Below are positions 27,326-36,528 of a stretch of DNA of 64,000 bases, in pieces. The position numbers were made by a program, and so were the translations under genes. Every line of letters begins with the position of its first letter. Positions within the stretch are counted from its first letter, which is position 1. The stretch lies in assembly GCF_044003965.1 (NCBI RefSeq), contig NZ_JBAWKC010000006.1, forward strand, positions 124,001 to 188,000, given 5' to 3'. The notes beneath the pieces are model-generated. The model saw only the letters and a list, made by a program, of their open reading frames with translations, had not been told where the DNA came from and did not search any database. Origin of the DNA: Yeosuana aquiaggeris (GTDB lineage Bacteria; Bacteroidota; Bacteroidia; Flavobacteriales; Flavobacteriaceae).

Positions 27326-28213
27326 TTAAAACTTAATATTTCTCCATTTACTTGCATAAGTAGGAGCCACTTTCTGCAAAGTTTCTTGAACACTAGCCAC
27401 ATTCACGCCAGGACCATCAGTAAATATTTGCTCAATCTCATCTGACTTAGCATCAAAAAATGTCCTTAACAAAAATGAATTAGGTCTTCGTCTGTTCATT
27501 GTTTCAAAAAGTTTGATAGCTGCAGCAATTTTTTCCTTTCCCTCCTTTGCATTGTCACTCATGACATCCAAACCTTCTCTGTGATAGCTATACATCACGT
27601 CTCTGTATTCTTTAAATGTTGGCGACAAAATATTATCAATTAAAGCAAATCTACTTTGCAAACCATCTTCAAGTTTCCATCCTTTATAATTTTCTTGCTG
27701 AGAATAATTTACAATAGTTTGCGCTTGTTTCAAGTAAACATCACCCGCGTTTTTTGAAAATGAATCCGCATCCAATGCTAATGCCATATAAACATGAAAG
27801 GCAATAACAGATACCAGATTAGATTCAAATTGAGTAGGATTAAAAATAATATTTTGAAATTCTAAATACCTAAAGGTAAAATCTTTATCATTTATATTAT
27901 AAAGAGGTGTACTATAAGAAGACCCGTAAACTGGTCTTGAAGATTGCATTTGAAGAGTACCCTGAAATGTTTCACCACTATAGTCATTAATAATAATAAC
28001 CATACTACAATTTATTCTTTCTTGAGGTGCAAAGGTTTTGTTAGTCCATTTAGTATTATTAACGAATTCTGTTAATTGTTTCTCTAAATTCTTAAAAATT
28101 GTTTGATTATCATTGCCTGTTTGCTGTGCATTCACAACAACACTACAATTCAACTCTTGTGAGAAACTGACCAAACCTAACAACAAAAAAAGAAGAAATA
28201 GAATATTACGCAT
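27326..28213 (-). CDS. DUF4835 family protein
   Basis: 295 residues with a signal peptide at about 1-18 (ending VSFS). The sequence NCSVVVNAQQTGN, the DKDFTFRY block and NRRRPNSFLLRTFFDAKSDE are typical of DUF4835, a Bacteroidota-only family of unknown function. It overlaps the coaBC gene by 8 bp, so it is translated from the same message. A periplasmic location is inferred from the signal peptide. Confidence 0.85.
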   Translation of the reverse strand: MRNILFLLFLLLGLVSFSQELNCSVVVNAQQTGNDNQTIFKNLEKQLTEFVNNTKWTNKTFAPQERINCSMVIIINDYSGETFQGTLQMQSSRPVYGSSYSTPLYNINDKDFTFRYLEFQNIIFNPTQFESNLVSVIAFHVYMALALDADSFSKNAGDVYLKQAQTIVNYSQQENYKGWKLEDGLQSRFALIDNILSPTFKEYRDVMYSYHREGLDVMSDNAKEGKEKIAAAIKLFETMNRRRPNSFLLRTFFDAKSDEIEQIFTDGPGVNVASVQETLQKVAPTYASKWRNIKF

Positions 28214-29417
28214 TGATTTGTTTTATGATTTCATTTATTAAATCTGCAGCTACATGAGCCTTAGATTTTAATTGAAATTCGTGAACATTTTCTTTATCAT
28301 CAATAAAAGTCACTTTATTGGTCTCAGTTTTAAAACCAGCCCCTTTATCATTTAACGAATTTAAAACAATTAAGTTTAAATTCTTAGCTTTTAATTTGCC
28401 TTTTGCATTTTCTAGTTCATTATTAGTTTCTAAAGCAAAACCAACCAACAACTGATGCTTTTTTACAGCTCCTAAAGAGGCTAAAATATCTTTAGTGTTT
28501 TCTAATTCTATTGTTAACGTATTTTCTTTCTTTTTTATTTTTTGAGTTGCCACATGTTTTGGCTTAAAATCTGCTACAGCTGCTGAAAGAATGGCAATAT
28601 CTGTTTTTGGATAATACTTATGAGCAGCGATATACATTTCTTCCGCTGAGACAACTGGTACAGTTGTAATCAAATTATGAGCAACAGTTTCATGTGTTGG
28701 ACCAGAAATTAAAATAACCTCAGCACCAGCATTTGCCGATGCTTTTGCTATTTCATAACCCATTTTTCCACTGGAATGGTTTCCAATAAACCTGACTGGA
28801 TCAATAGCCTCATAGGTTGGGCCAGCCGTAATGAGTACTTTCTTTCCTCTTAAAGGTAATTTAACTAAAATATCATTTTCAATAAATGTCACAATATCTT
28901 CTGGCTCAGCCATTCTTCCCTCTCCCACTAATCCACTCGCTAATTCACCGCTAGTTGCCGGAATCATAATATTTCCGTAATTTTTTAAAACCTTAAAAGA
29001 ACCTAAGGTACTTGGATGTTTATACATATCCAAGTCCATTGTTGGCGCAAAATATACCGGACATTTTGCGGATAAATAAGTAGCTAAAAGCAAATTATCG
29101 CAAACACCGTTTGCCATTTTTGACAAGGTGTTTGCCGTTGCTGGTGCAATAAGCATTAAATCTGCCCAAAGGCCTATATCTACATGATTATTCCATACAG
29201 GGTTATCATCCTTATCTGAAGTGAATGAAGAATAAACAGGATTTTTTGAAAGTGTTGATAAGGTTAAAGGCGTTACAAAGTCTTTTGAAGCGGGTGTCAT
29301 TACTACTTTAACGTTAGCCCCAACTTTCACAAATAACCTAACTAAAGATGCAGTTTTATAAGCGGCTATACCGGCACTAATGCCTAAAAGTATATTTTTG
29401 CCGCTTAATATTGACAT
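28206..29417 (-). CDS. coaBC: CoaBC bifunctional phosphopantothenoylcysteine decarboxylase/synthetase
   Basis: 403 residues. The N-terminal flavoprotein domain (about 1-185) begins GKNILLGISAGIAAYKT. The C-terminal ligase domain (about 190-403) begins KKVLITAGPTYE and carries the block IGNHSSGKMG. Together they make 4'-phosphopantetheine from phosphopantothenate and cysteine. Two decarboxylase motifs depart from the E. coli enzyme: PTMDLDMY where E. coli has PxMN, and ASGLVGEGRM where E. coli has a catalytic Cys in ACGD. The synthetase half looks normal. It sits 8 bp after rpoZ. Confidence 0.92.
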   Translation of the reverse strand: MSILSGKNILLGISAGIAAYKTASLVRLFVKVGANVKVVMTPASKDFVTPLTLSTLSKNPVYSSFTSDKDDNPVWNNHVDIGLWADLMLIAPATANTLSKMANGVCDNLLLATYLSAKCPVYFAPTMDLDMYKHPSTLGSFKVLKNYGNIMIPATSGELASGLVGEGRMAEPEDIVTFIENDILVKLPLRGKKVLITAGPTYEAIDPVRFIGNHSSGKMGYEIAKASANAGAEVILISGPTHETVAHNLITTVPVVSAEEMYIAAHKYYPKTDIAILSAAVADFKPKHVATQKIKKKENTLTIELENTKDILASLGAVKKHQLLVGFALETNNELENAKGKLKAKNLNLIVLNSLNDKGAGFKTETNKVTFIDDKENVHEFQLKSKAHVAADLINEIIKQINA

Positions 29418-29425
29418 AACAAGGT

Positions 29426-29761
29426 TTATTCCTGAGTATCTTCCTCAGTATTTCGGTAATATATTTTATCAGTTAACCATTCTTGAACGGCTAAGGCATG
29501 AGGTTTTGGTAATTTTTCATAAAATTTTGAAACCTCAATCTGCTCCTTATTTTCAAAAATTTCTTCAAGACTATCATTATAAGTAGCAAATTCTTCTAAC
29601 TTATCAATTAATTCCTTTTTAATTTCAGAATTAATTTGCTCAGCACGTCTTGCAATTATAGATATAGACTCATAGATGTTTTCTGTAGCCTCATCAATTT
29701 GATTTCTGTCATACGTTACAGTATTAACAGGAGCATTGGTTTTTTTTAAATCTATTTTCAT
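29426..29761 (-). CDS. rpoZ: DNA-directed RNA polymerase subunit omega (Bacteroidota type)
   Basis: 111 residues. The block NIYESISIIARRAEQI and the C-terminal KPHALAVQEWLTDKIYYR are those of the Bacteroidota omega/Rpb6-like family. The N-terminus is longer than in E. coli omega. It helps assemble RNA polymerase. It shares one base with the bamD stop codon and is followed by coaBC, the usual gene order in this phylum. Confidence 0.9.
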   Translation of the reverse strand: MKIDLKKTNAPVNTVTYDRNQIDEATENIYESISIIARRAEQINSEIKKELIDKLEEFATYNDSLEEIFENKEQIEVSKFYEKLPKPHALAVQEWLTDKIYYRNTEEDTQE

Positions 29762-30567
29762 TATATATTATCTTTATTACCGTAATTTTTTAATTCTTCT
29801 TCAATTTTACTCGCCATGTCATTTACATCTTCAATGTATTTTGAACCAGGATAAGATTTTTTAAACATATCTGCGCTCGTTTTAGCATTATTCAACCGGA
29901 ATTCCTTTTTCCGTTCCACACTATTAACTGCAAGCTTATATGAGGCATCTAATTTATAAAACAAAGCGTCTTCACGCAATATAGAGCCAGGAAATTCAAA
30001 TATAAAATTATCAAATGACTTTATTGATGCCTCAAAATCAGATATATGATCATATTGCTTAGCAATACTAAAAGATTTCAATTCTAATTTATAATCTAAT
30101 TCTTTAACTAACTTATTAGCCTCTACAACATATTCTGAATCTGGAAATAAATTTATAAATTCCTGAAGTTTTTCAATAGCCTGTTTTGTTTCTTTTTGAT
30201 CTTTAGTATATGCCGGAGATAACATATAATTGCTTTTGGCACTTAAAAAAGAGGCCTCTTCTACCTTTTCACTTTTGGGATAGCTAGACGCAAAACGCTC
30301 AAACTGATAACCAGCTATATAGTAGTCTTTCATTTTATAAAATGACTGAGAATACAAATACATAAGTTTTTCTGCTTGTGGCTTCCCTCTATAACTCGGT
30401 ACAATTTGTGCAAAAAGTTTATTCGCTTTGTCGTACTTACCTGCGTTATATAATTCTTCACCTAATTTGAACTTAGTAGCCGTATCTTCAGCTTTTAAGG
30501 CCTTTTGATACTCACTACAAGAGCTTAAAGTTACTAGCAATAAAAATATGTAAAGAATCTTATTCAT
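29761..30567 (-). CDS. bamD: Outer membrane assembly lipoprotein BamD
   Basis: 268 residues. The lipobox ends TLSSC with Cys17. Tetratricopeptide-like repeats fill about 25-240 (KFKLGEELYNAGKYDKA, YKMKDYYIAGYQFERFASSYP). BamD is part of the complex that inserts beta-barrel proteins into the outer membrane. It heads the operon bamD-rpoZ-coaBC-DUF4835-recN, with a -7 box at 30586-30593. Confidence 0.92.
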   Translation of the reverse strand: MNKILYIFLLLVTLSSCSEYQKALKAEDTATKFKLGEELYNAGKYDKANKLFAQIVPSYRGKPQAEKLMYLYSQSFYKMKDYYIAGYQFERFASSYPKSEKVEEASFLSAKSNYMLSPAYTKDQKETKQAIEKLQEFINLFPDSEYVVEANKLVKELDYKLELKSFSIAKQYDHISDFEASIKSFDNFIFEFPGSILREDALFYKLDASYKLAVNSVERKKEFRLNNAKTSADMFKKSYPGSKYIEDVNDMASKIEEELKNYGNKDNI

Positions 30568-30585
30568 AAATTAAAAAACAGGATG

Positions 30586-30593
30586 CAAAATTA
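30586..30593 (-). promoter_or_regulatory. -7 box of the bamD operon promoter
   Basis: The minus strand reads TAATTTTG, matching TAnnTTTG, 18 bp before the bamD ATG. Confidence 0.5.
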
Positions 30594-30676
30594 AGGTTTT
30601 ATAATGGAATTTAAAAATATAATTTTAATGCTAAAATAAACCTTGATTTATCGCACCCATTGAGTTTAAGTTATAT

Positions 30677-31600
30677 TTAACTTTTAACTGATTCTATGGT
30701 ATCAAAAAGCTTATAATCAAGAATCATTTGGCCATTATCATTGTAATAGTAAGCTTTTACAAATTTACAATCTAATTTTATTTCATTTAACACATAGCTA
30801 TGCATTTGATGCACTTCTTGATTAAAGGACTCATCATAGTAACTTATCATCACTAATAACTCACCATGTTGTTTGATTAAATCCTCATTAGAAAATTCAA
30901 AAAAGGGACTTTCCTTATCTAATTCATGAACAATAGTCCATGTTGTTGGTAAATAATTAATGGTATCTCTTTCTAAATTAAGCGAATAAAAACTATTCTC
31001 ATACTCACCTAAATTATTTTGTGTTGACAACGATAACGTTACAGCGATTTTAGGGTAAATCATGACAGTTTTCCTACTGTTAACAAGCCTAAACATAAGG
31101 GCTCTGGTATGATTAAAATCTCTTAAAATTAAATGTTTACTAAACCTTATAGCGGCCTTTGGTTTTGAAAAACGACCATATATTAAACCTGTCACAAAGG
31201 CGAACAACATTAACCCTAAAAAGGCTTCAAAAGATGACACAATGCCGCTGGCAATACCTAGTGGTGACATCAAACCATATCCCACCGTGGTAAAAGTTTG
31301 CATTGAAAAGAAGAAGGCATTCAAAAAATCGTTTAAAATATTGCCTGTAGATGGAACAATTTCTTCTATGCCTATACTTAAGTAAATTAGTGCGAAAAGG
31401 GCGTTAATTAAAAACCCGACTAAAAAAGTCAACATAAAAAAATGAAACCAACTGATGTTCACCAAATAATGATAAGCGTCAGATAATCTTCGAGGTTTAT
31501 TTAAGTGTACTAAATTAAAAGACCCATCCGCATTCATCATACGCTTGGCATGTTGTGATGAGGCTTTTCCCAACCCAGGATCTTTTATCTTTTTTCCCAA
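30677..31600 (-). CDS. Inward-rectifier-like (KirBac) potassium channel
   Basis: 307 residues. An amphipathic N-terminal part is followed by a first membrane helix at about 51-75. The pore helix has selectivity filter TTVGYG at 104-109, and a second helix spans about 115-140. A C-terminal cytoplasmic immunoglobulin-like domain of about 150 residues (block FNHTRALMFRLVNSRKT) is typical of Kir channels. It should conduct K+ across the inner membrane. It starts 1 bp after dapA ends, so it is the last gene of the DUF6913-dapA transcript. Confidence 0.92.
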   Translation of the reverse strand: MGKKIKDPGLGKASSQHAKRMMNADGSFNLVHLNKPRRLSDAYHYLVNISWFHFFMLTFLVGFLINALFALIYLSIGIEEIVPSTGNILNDFLNAFFFSMQTFTTVGYGLMSPLGIASGIVSSFEAFLGLMLFAFVTGLIYGRFSKPKAAIRFSKHLILRDFNHTRALMFRLVNSRKTVMIYPKIAVTLSLSTQNNLGEYENSFYSLNLERDTINYLPTTWTIVHELDKESPFFEFSNEDLIKQHGELLVMISYYDESFNQEVHQMHSYVLNEIKLDCKFVKAYYYNDNGQMILDYKLFDTIESVKS

Positions 31601-31601
31601 A

Positions 31602-32480
31602 TTAAAAGTTTGCTACAAATTTTCTAATCTTGTCTTTTAAATGATTTGAAGCCGGGACTAGTGGCAATCTAACAGAATCTCTACATAAACCAAGAACTTC
31701 AAATACTGCTTTAATTCCTGCAGGATTATTTTCTTCAAAAATATATCCAATAACATCCATCAACTTATAATGAATATTGTAAGCCTTTTTTGCGTCTCCG
31801 TTTAAACCCAGACGAATCATTTCAGAAAATTCTTTTGGAAATGCTTGACCAATAACAGAAATAACCCCGGCACCACCAGCTAAAACCACCCCTAATGCCA
31901 AATCATCATCGCCTGAGATCACTAAAAAATCATCTGGTTTGTTTTTAAGTAATTTTAAATATTGAGCCACATTATTACCGGCTTCTTTTACTCCAATGAT
32001 ATTTTTAAAATCATTCGCCAATCTTAAAGTGGTTTCTGGCTCCATATTTTTTGAAGTTCTCCCAGGTACATTATATAAAATAACATCAATAGGTGACGCT
32101 TCTGAAATAGCCTTAAAATGCTGATAGAGCCCTTCTTGAGTTGGCTTGCTATAGTAAGGTGACACTGATAAAATAGCATCAAAAACATTTAAATCTGTGT
32201 CTTTTATTTCTTCAATAACTTGAGCCGTATTATTTCCACCGATACCCAAAACCATAGGTATTCTGCCTTTATTAGCCTTTGAAATCGTATCAATTATTTC
32301 CCTTTTCTCTTGTTTAGTAATCGTAACGCTTTCTCCGGTTGTACCGCAAACTACTAAATAATCTGTACCATTATTCACATTGAAATTTACAATATGGGCC
32401 AATGCTTCATGATCAATACTTAAATCTGATTTAAAAGGGGTTACTAAAGCTACGCCGGTTCCAAGAAATTTACTACTCAT
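31602..32480 (-). CDS. dapA: 4-hydroxy-tetrahydrodipicolinate synthase
   Basis: 292 residues, TIM-barrel. It has the family blocks GTGVALVTPF, GTTGES near 46, the Tyr in ILYNVPGRT near 136 and the Schiff-base Lys in IIGVKEAGNN near 164. It condenses pyruvate with aspartate semialdehyde in lysine and diaminopimelate synthesis. dapF of the same pathway is at 48675-49448. It overlaps the DUF6913 gene by 8 bp. Confidence 0.96.
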   Translation of the reverse strand: MSSKFLGTGVALVTPFKSDLSIDHEALAHIVNFNVNNGTDYLVVCGTTGESVTITKQEKREIIDTISKANKGRIPMVLGIGGNNTAQVIEEIKDTDLNVFDAILSVSPYYSKPTQEGLYQHFKAISEASPIDVILYNVPGRTSKNMEPETTLRLANDFKNIIGVKEAGNNVAQYLKLLKNKPDDFLVISGDDDLALGVVLAGGAGVISVIGQAFPKEFSEMIRLGLNGDAKKAYNIHYKLMDVIGYIFEENNPAGIKAVFEVLGLCRDSVRLPLVPASNHLKDKIRKFVANF

Positions 32481-33000
32481 TTTTAGTTTTATTTAATATT
32501 GTTAAATATTTAAAAAGTTCATTTTTAAACGCGTCGAATTGATTTAATTGAGTTTGAATAATTAAATCGTTTAAACGACTATCTGGTTGGAAAATTCCAA
32601 TTTTAAATTGTGCTTTTGATTTTGCTGTCATTAATTTCAACTCTAATATATCTTCCTCATAATAACTAATTAAAACGTCAAAATCAGTATCTAAAAATGA
32701 TTGTAATTCGACATTATGAATCGTTCCATTCCAACCAAAATCTTTTTCATTAAAACAAATATCCCAAGAATTTGGTTTTTCTGCACTTTCACTTGAATAA
32801 GCTATTATCTTTAAATTAAAGGGTTGAATATTTAACTTTTCAGCTAATTTTCTAAATAATTCAAAATCATCAATCTCATTAATATGCATTATAACTCCCA
32901 AACTTTTTATCTTACTATCGCTCACATTAACATCACGACTTGATAAAATTTTATCCAAGTGTCTTATATTAGATTTTTCTTTAAAAACCTTTAAAATCAT
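32473..33000 (-). CDS. DUF6913 family protein
   Basis: 175 residues with no signal peptide or membrane helix. The blocks WDICFNEKDFGWNG and DVLISYYEEDILELKLMTAKS are typical of this flavobacterial family, which is commonly found upstream of dapA. Function unknown. Its -7 box lies at 33019-33026 and it overlaps dapA by 8 bp, so it leads the operon DUF6913-dapA-channel. Confidence 0.75.
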   Translation of the reverse strand: MILKVFKEKSNIRHLDKILSSRDVNVSDSKIKSLGVIMHINEIDDFELFRKLAEKLNIQPFNLKIIAYSSESAEKPNSWDICFNEKDFGWNGTIHNVELQSFLDTDFDVLISYYEEDILELKLMTAKSKAQFKIGIFQPDSRLNDLIIQTQLNQFDAFKNELFKYLTILNKTKNE

Positions 33001-33018
33001 TTATCTTTATGCTTTGGA

Positions 33019-33026
33019 CAAAGGTA
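33019..33026 (-). promoter_or_regulatory. -7 box of the DUF6913-dapA operon
   Basis: The minus strand reads TACCTTTG, a TAnnTTTG match, 18 bp before the ATG at 33000. Confidence 0.5.
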
Positions 33027-33071
33027 ACAAAACTAGTTACAAAATATTTGTAAAATTTATTAGTTTAAATT

Positions 33072-33830
33072 ATGAACTATAAGCAATTCATCTTATCTCT
33101 ATTAGTCTTATCTGCCATTAGTTGTAAAGAGCAAAACAAACATCTTTACAAGATAGAAGGACGTCAAATTACTATTAATGATAGCCTTCCATCTAACACC
33201 GAAATTGAGGGTTTTATTAAACCTTATAGAGAGCATATCACGAAAGACTTAGATAGCATTTTAGCTTATGCTGTTGACACCTATACAAAAAGTGATGGCC
33301 GTTTTAATACTGCTATTGGAAATTTCATGGCTGATGCCATTTATGAGCAGGCAAATCCCGTTTTTAAATCAAGAACTGGAAAAGATATTGATCTGGTTAT
33401 TTTAAATCACGGAGGCATTCGTTCTATAATTTCAAAAGGTAATATCACTGCTAAAACTGCTTTTGAACTTATGCCTTTTGAAAATAGTTTAGTTGTGGTA
33501 TCACTGAAAGGGAGCCAAATAGATAGTTTAATTAACTATTTAATTCAAAATAAAGTAGCAAATCCTATATCTCAACTTAAATTATCTGTAGATAAAAATT
33601 TTAATGTTTTAAGCGCTACCATTAAGGGTAATAATATTGATACTAATAAAACCTATTATGTTGCAACCAATGATTATTTATATAACGGAGGAGGTAATAT
33701 GACCTTTTTTAAACCTAATGAGGGATTATATAATTTAGATTATAAAATTAGAAATGTCCTTATTGATTATTTCAAAAAAGTGGATACCATTAATCCCGTA
33801 ATTGATGACAGATTTATTCAAATTAAATAA
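33072..33830 (+). CDS. 5'-nucleotidase C-terminal domain lipoprotein (half of a split UshA)
   Basis: 252 residues with a lipobox ending LSAISC (Cys18). The rest is the substrate-binding C-terminal domain of UshA-type nucleotidases: VILNHGGIR near 113, FELMPFENSLVVVSLKG near 130 and YNGGGNMTFF near 214. It has no metallophosphatase domain. That domain is encoded by the next gene 11 bp downstream, so the two polypeptides probably work together at the periplasmic side. The order of the halves is reversed relative to the fused enzyme. Confidence 0.88.
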   Translation: MNYKQFILSLLVLSAISCKEQNKHLYKIEGRQITINDSLPSNTEIEGFIKPYREHITKDLDSILAYAVDTYTKSDGRFNTAIGNFMADAIYEQANPVFKSRTGKDIDLVILNHGGIRSIISKGNITAKTAFELMPFENSLVVVSLKGSQIDSLINYLIQNKVANPISQLKLSVDKNFNVLSATIKGNNIDTNKTYYVATNDYLYNGGGNMTFFKPNEGLYNLDYKIRNVLIDYFKKVDTINPVIDDRFIQIK

Positions 33831-33841
33831 AATGATTAACA

Positions 33842-34759
33842 ATGAAGCGTAGAGATTTTATACAAAATGTGTCTGTTGGAACTGCCTTAATTTCGCTTGG
33901 AGGTATAGGTTTATCATCTTTTACATCCAGTACAGAATCAAAAAAAATAACAATCCTTCACACCAATGATGTACACAGTCATATTGACCCTTTTGGTCCT
34001 GAAGATGCCAGAAATGCCAATAAAGGTGGCGTTGCAAGAAGGGCTACTTTAATTGAATCCATAAGAGAGGAAAACCCAAATACCTTACTGCTTGATGCTG
34101 GTGATATTTTTCAAGGGACTCCTTATTTTAATTACTATGGCGGTGAGCTTGAATTTAAACTTATGAGTATGCTAAAATATGACGCTGCTACCATTGGAAA
34201 TCATGACTTTGATAATGGTATCAATGGTCTGTACGCACAACTGCCACATGCTAAATTTGATTTTTTATCAGCCAATTATGATTTTTCAAATACTGAAATG
34301 AATACGCATGTTAAACCCTATAGGGTTTTTGAAAAAGACACGATTAAAATTGGTGTTTTTGGTATTGGAATTGAATTAAAAGGATTAGTTGACCCTTTTT
34401 TATATAAAGAAACTAAATATCTTGATCCTATTGAAATTACTCAAGACATCACAAGAAAATTAAAAAATGACGAGCAATGTGACTTAATCATTTGTCTGTC
34501 ACACCTGGGGTATCATTATAAAAATGAAATTGATAAAATAAGTGATTTAAAACTTGCAGCAGCAACAAAGGATATTGATCTAATTATTGGCGGTCATACC
34601 CATACTTTTTTACAAAAACCTACCATTGTAAAAAACCTTGAAGGAAAAAACATCCTTGTAAATCAAGTTGGATGTTATGGAATAAACTTAGGTAAAATTG
34701 ATTTTTATTTTGATTCTGATAAAAACAAAACGGCCAATGGTATTTCTATCATAGTTTAG
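33842..34759 (+). CDS. Metallophosphoesterase, UshA N-terminal half, Tat-type signal
   Basis: 305 residues. The N-terminus MKRRDFIQN with a following hydrophobic stretch is a twin-arginine signal. Metal-binding blocks of the 5'-nucleotidase family are all present: LHTNDVHSH near 40, DAGDIFQG near 85, GNHDFD near 119 and GGHTHT near 250. It should hydrolyse nucleotides or UDP-sugars in the periplasm using the binding domain of the preceding gene's product. It is convergent with the YhhN-like gene, overlapping by 4 bp at their stops. Confidence 0.9.
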   Translation: MKRRDFIQNVSVGTALISLGGIGLSSFTSSTESKKITILHTNDVHSHIDPFGPEDARNANKGGVARRATLIESIREENPNTLLLDAGDIFQGTPYFNYYGGELEFKLMSMLKYDAATIGNHDFDNGINGLYAQLPHAKFDFLSANYDFSNTEMNTHVKPYRVFEKDTIKIGVFGIGIELKGLVDPFLYKETKYLDPIEITQDITRKLKNDEQCDLIICLSHLGYHYKNEIDKISDLKLAAATKDIDLIIGGHTHTFLQKPTIVKNLEGKNILVNQVGCYGINLGKIDFYFDSDKNKTANGISIIV

Positions 34760-35505
34760 ACTAAGATATTTTTTGCGACAAATTTTTCTTCTTTAACAAC
34801 CTGAATTTTAGGGATTTTATTGTATTCAATAATATAATTAAATAAGAAGTATAAACCAATCACGTGCAATATTCTGTCTAGCATTATAAAACTCCAGTGG
34901 TATACATAATATTGACTTACATAATTGAGAATATCACTAAATACAAAGCTTATCGCCATAATCAAAAACAATATAGATAATTTTGTTTCTGAATTTAAAT
35001 AAACGCCGAAAGCAATAACAACTAATACTATCAAAGAAATACTCTTCATTCCAAATAAAAACACCTCTAAACTATCTGGAATAATTGATTTTAATATTTC
35101 GTAAACTGTATATAAAAAATACATATTAATCATAACGACTACTACCAAATAAAGAGTAATAACTTTATTAAACTCGACTAATTTAAATTTTCGTATCATA
35201 AAATGAAGCAAACACAAATAACTTAAAAAGTACATTACAGAAGAGGCTTTGATAAAAGTATCATTAGCAAAAAACATGGAGGCTGAATCTCCTAAAAAAG
35301 AATATAATAAGAATAAAATAAAAGGAACACTGATCGTTTTATCCTTTATCAAAAAGAATATTAAAAAAACAGGTACAAATAATGGTTTTGTAGAATTTAA
35401 TAACAAGGCATTTTCACTAAATGTTCCAACAATGTTCAAAATGATTAAAAGAAACAAAGCGCTTAAAAAGACCTTATTGACACTAAATTTAAATAGGCTT
35501 TTCAT
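34756..35505 (-). CDS. YhhN-like membrane protein (1)
   Basis: 249 residues with about eight hydrophobic segments and very few charged residues between them. Topology and the D/S-containing helices (LLYSFLGDSASMFF, ISFVFSDILNYVSQY) resemble the YhhN/TMEM86 family of lysoplasmalogenase-like proteins. A similar gene follows upstream on the same strand (35736-36440). Enzyme activity is not shown. The -7 box TATATTTG lies on the minus strand at 35532-35539. Confidence 0.6.
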   Translation of the reverse strand: MKSLFKFSVNKVFLSALFLLIILNIVGTFSENALLLNSTKPLFVPVFLIFFLIKDKTISVPFILFLLYSFLGDSASMFFANDTFIKASSVMYFLSYLCLLHFMIRKFKLVEFNKVITLYLVVVVMINMYFLYTVYEILKSIIPDSLEVFLFGMKSISLIVLVVIAFGVYLNSETKLSILFLIMAISFVFSDILNYVSQYYVYHWSFIMLDRILHVIGLYFLFNYIIEYNKIPKIQVVKEEKFVAKNILV

Positions 35506-35531
35506 AATTCAATCACATTAGCTAGGTTAAT

Positions 35532-35539
35532 CAAATATA
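35532..35539 (-). promoter_or_regulatory. -7 box of the first YhhN-like gene
   Basis: The minus strand reads TATATTTG, about 27 bp before the ATG at 35505. Confidence 0.45.
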
Positions 35540-35735
35540 GTAAATTAATTATTTTAGTCGACGTAATTAATGTTTTTATCGTTGCAATACATTTTTTGTT
35601 AACATTTAATTAAAGTAAGTTATATAAAACAATTAAGAACAGCTATGGTCTATTATTCTGAATTGTCTTAGTTGTTTTTTGCCAACAGCAATAATTCAGC
35701 TAATTTTAAAAAATATTACTTGATAAAAAATACTA

Positions 35736-36440
35736 TTAAGAAACCAACTGGTTGACTTCTTCATTACTTAATTTTGATTGTGTAAAATAAAAATAAAAAG
35801 CCAATAGAGTTAGGGTAGTCACTAAGAAATTTAAAAGATTTTGTTGGGCTACATACATATAAGCAACACCTATAACTTCTGAAAAAACAATCGCCATAGA
35901 TCCCAAAAAGATTAATAAGGATTTTTTATCATCTCTGTAAAAATAATTTAACAAGGAAGCAGTTAGCACGAGAAGCATACTTACATTATAAGCAATTTCA
36001 ACAAAATACTCATTAGTCATTCCAACATAAGGATTTACAATATTCTGCAAAACATAAGCTATATAAATATTTAATGCTGTTAAAACAAAAAGATGCAGTT
36101 TAAAATTTTTAAAGATATGCTGAAAAGAAAGTGATTTTACAATTTTTATAAATAGTGCCATGTAAGCAATTATATATAAACCATTGCCTACATAATAAAA
36201 GTAGGAATATGGAATAAAATCAAGAATAAAAACCATTAAGTCTGAAACAGAATAACAAATCAAAAACACAGAAAAATAGAAATTTGGTCTTTTGTTGCCT
36301 TGAAAGTAGGCTATGCTTATTAAGGGCAGGAGAATAGCATCAAAAGCATTAGCCCAATATTCATTGCTACTAAATTGAAAAACAACAAATCCTAAATAAA
36401 CTAATAATACTAAACTAACCATGACTTTTAATTTATTCAT
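35736..36440 (-). CDS. YhhN-like membrane protein (2)
   Basis: I start at ATG 36440 (234 residues). The longer frame would begin at a TTG at 36467 that is part of the -7 box TATATTTG (36465-36472), so it would be upstream of transcription. About seven or eight hydrophobic helices are seen, and ISFVFSD-like positions are matched here by MAIVFSEVIG. It is probably a paralogue of the neighbouring gene at 34756-35505. Function unknown. Confidence 0.6.
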   Translation of the reverse strand: MNKLKVMVSLVLLVYLGFVVFQFSSNEYWANAFDAILLPLISIAYFQGNKRPNFYFSVFLICYSVSDLMVFILDFIPYSYFYYVGNGLYIIAYMALFIKIVKSLSFQHIFKNFKLHLFVLTALNIYIAYVLQNIVNPYVGMTNEYFVEIAYNVSMLLVLTASLLNYFYRDDKKSLLIFLGSMAIVFSEVIGVAYMYVAQQNLLNFLVTTLTLLAFYFYFTQSKLSNEEVNQLVS

Positions 36441-36464
36441 GACTATTATTTTATGATTAAAGTT

Positions 36465-36472
36465 CAAATATA
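36465..36472 (-). promoter_or_regulatory. -7 box of the second YhhN-like gene
   Basis: The minus strand reads TATATTTG. It overlaps an alternative TTG start and thereby supports ATG 36440 as the real start, with a leader of about 20 nt. Confidence 0.45.
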
Positions 36473-36528
36473 AAAATTTATTTACAATTAATCGTTAAAA
36501 AATTACATTTTATCGTTTTTATTTCACT

